In this document: positions 63,076-64,000 of the stretch, one piece after another
Position numbering within the stretch: the first letter of the stretch is position 1
Layout: each line of letters opens with the position of its first letter
Source of the DNA: Phytophthora colocasiae
Taxonomy: Eukaryota > Oomycota > Peronosporomycetes > Peronosporales > Peronosporaceae
Reading direction: 5' to 3'
DNA length: 64,000 nucleotides
Assembly (NCBI GenBank): GCA_018806915.1
Contig: JAGKQI010000069.1
Coordinates: 1,093,721-1,157,720, forward strand
Translations under genes and position numbers: made by a program
The notes under the pieces: generated by a model
What the model saw: only the letters and a program-made list of their open reading frames with translations
Told to the model about the DNA's origin: nothing
Databases searched by the model: none

Positions 63076-64000
63076 TGTGGTGAAGCGCGAATAAGAAATC
63101 CGAGAAAAGGCAACGTCAGGCCCTAAGAAAGTCGGATCAAGCGACAGGGGCCTCTGGCGAAGCAAGATGTCAGTTGATGACCCCAGATTGCGCGAACGAT
63201 GGCTTGACGAATGGATCCAGATCGATGTTCGTCTGGATCTCGCCAGCGATGAATGGATGGCGTCTTGGTCAAGTGAGACTAAGTGATTGGAGAACCTGTC
63301 GTGCGGTTCCGCGTGGCGGCTCAGGGTCGGAGGAGAAAAGGGCGCCTTGCCTGAGGTCGCATGAGAAGGAGATCAAGGCGGCAGAGGGTCGGGATCGGTG
63401 TGATCTATGGTGGGCCGGGTGACAACATAACCGTGAGATGCTGCCGAGGGGACCTGATGGCAGTGTTAGTCGCGTGGGGAGTGGTGATCAAGTCTGGGAA
63501 GCTCAAGACCTGGAATGTCGACGACGCAGGCACGCGAGATCAAGTATGAAGGCTGCTGATCGGGATCATTGTTCAAGACGGTGGACCAAGATCGATGACC
63601 GAGATGGTTGATCGAGATCGGCTGATCGCCAGATCGGCAGATCGCCAGATCGCGATCGCCAGATCGGCAGATCGAGATCGCGATCAGGGTTAGGTGAGAT
63701 CAAGATCGAAGATCGGAAGGGCAGCTGTGTAGCCGGATGTCAGGTAATCGTAGGATAGCAGATGAGGATGGGGCTAGTAGACATAGGAATAACCATAAAC
63801 AGAATCGAATTTGCTCTCTAGTGCGCAAGTGGACTACTTCAGGGACCAAGACAAGGGAAGAGGATAGCACATTGGCCTCCCTTAGTGTTCCTACACGCAC
63901 ACCTAGCTACAGCTAAGACCGGATCCCCTGATTTGGCCGGCTTACCTTACGCTAGTGTGAGGATCTCTCGGTATCTCAACAACCCCCAAGAATCGAATTT
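63076..64000 (+). repeat. C2 3' LTR, cut by the window end
   Basis: Begins TGTGGTGAAGCGCGAATAAG and matches 36,408-36,858 followed by 50,615 onward. A GATC-rich array lies at 63,600-63,690. No gene. Confidence 0.92.

Larger units (their letters stand above)
50615..64000 (+). mobile_element. Ty3/gypsy copy C2 (internal region and LTRs; 5' LTR start at 36,408)
   Basis: Sister of C1 in the opposite orientation. Order: 5' LTR, primer site at 51,961, gag, protease, RT, RNase H, acquired RNase H, integrase, chromodomain (ends 60,007), convergent antisense ORF (62,951-60,377), polypurine tract and a 3' LTR that runs off the window. The second half of pol is well preserved; gag to RT is badly frameshifted. 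Confidence 0.9.

Overview
This window is a pile of nested transposable elements with no recognisable host gene, rRNA, tRNA or CRISPR. Chromodomain Ty3/gypsy elements whose pol carries a second, acquired RNase H, a LINE with an OTU-type protease domain, and the wording of the gag and integrase proteins all point to a plant-pathogenic oomycete, most likely Phytophthora. That assignment rests on family knowledge; no database search was made.

Layout. (1) 1-17,195: Ty3 copy A1, pol on + and an antisense 3' ORF on -. A 9-bp-TSD, ~802-bp MULE-like element (2,207-12,979 including its passenger) has landed in the antisense ORF, and a ~10-kb LINE (2,695-12,651, 14-bp TSD) has landed inside that. (2) 17,196-23,492: 3' part of Ty3 family B, into which A1 inserted. 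(3) 23,493-25,467 plus 33,778-35,832: Ty3 copy A2 in the opposite orientation. B sits in its antisense ORF, and the nearly complete Ty3 element D (25,468-33,772, 5-bp TSD CCCGC) sits in its integrase. (4) 35,833-36,407: a D-like fragment. (5) 36,408 to the window end: Ty3 copy C2 (+), whose 5' LTR is split by copy C1 (-; 36,859-50,614). Both C copies are full of frameshifts.

How the parts fit. A and C elements read LTR, tRNA primer site, gag, protease, RT, RNase H, acquired RNase H, integrase, chromodomain, then a convergent antisense ORF ending near the pol stop, polypurine tract, LTR. D also has an antisense ORF between pol and its 3' LTR, with an unrelated-looking protein. In every copy where an ATG can be seen, it lies about 100-130 nt inside the 3' LTR, which suggests an antisense promoter in that LTR.

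Most unusual observations: element D, LTRs and coding sequence alike, is a chain of short, mutually different perfect inverted repeats, roughly one every 40-50 bp; families A and C are packed with GATC (21 sites in the first 600 bases against 2 in an equal stretch of the LINE); and the antisense ORF is shared by families whose pol genes stay close while their antisense proteins diverge. Many open frames start at GTG or TTG and have been moved to the first plausible ATG. Most Ty3 coding regions are frameshifted relics and are called pseudogenes.
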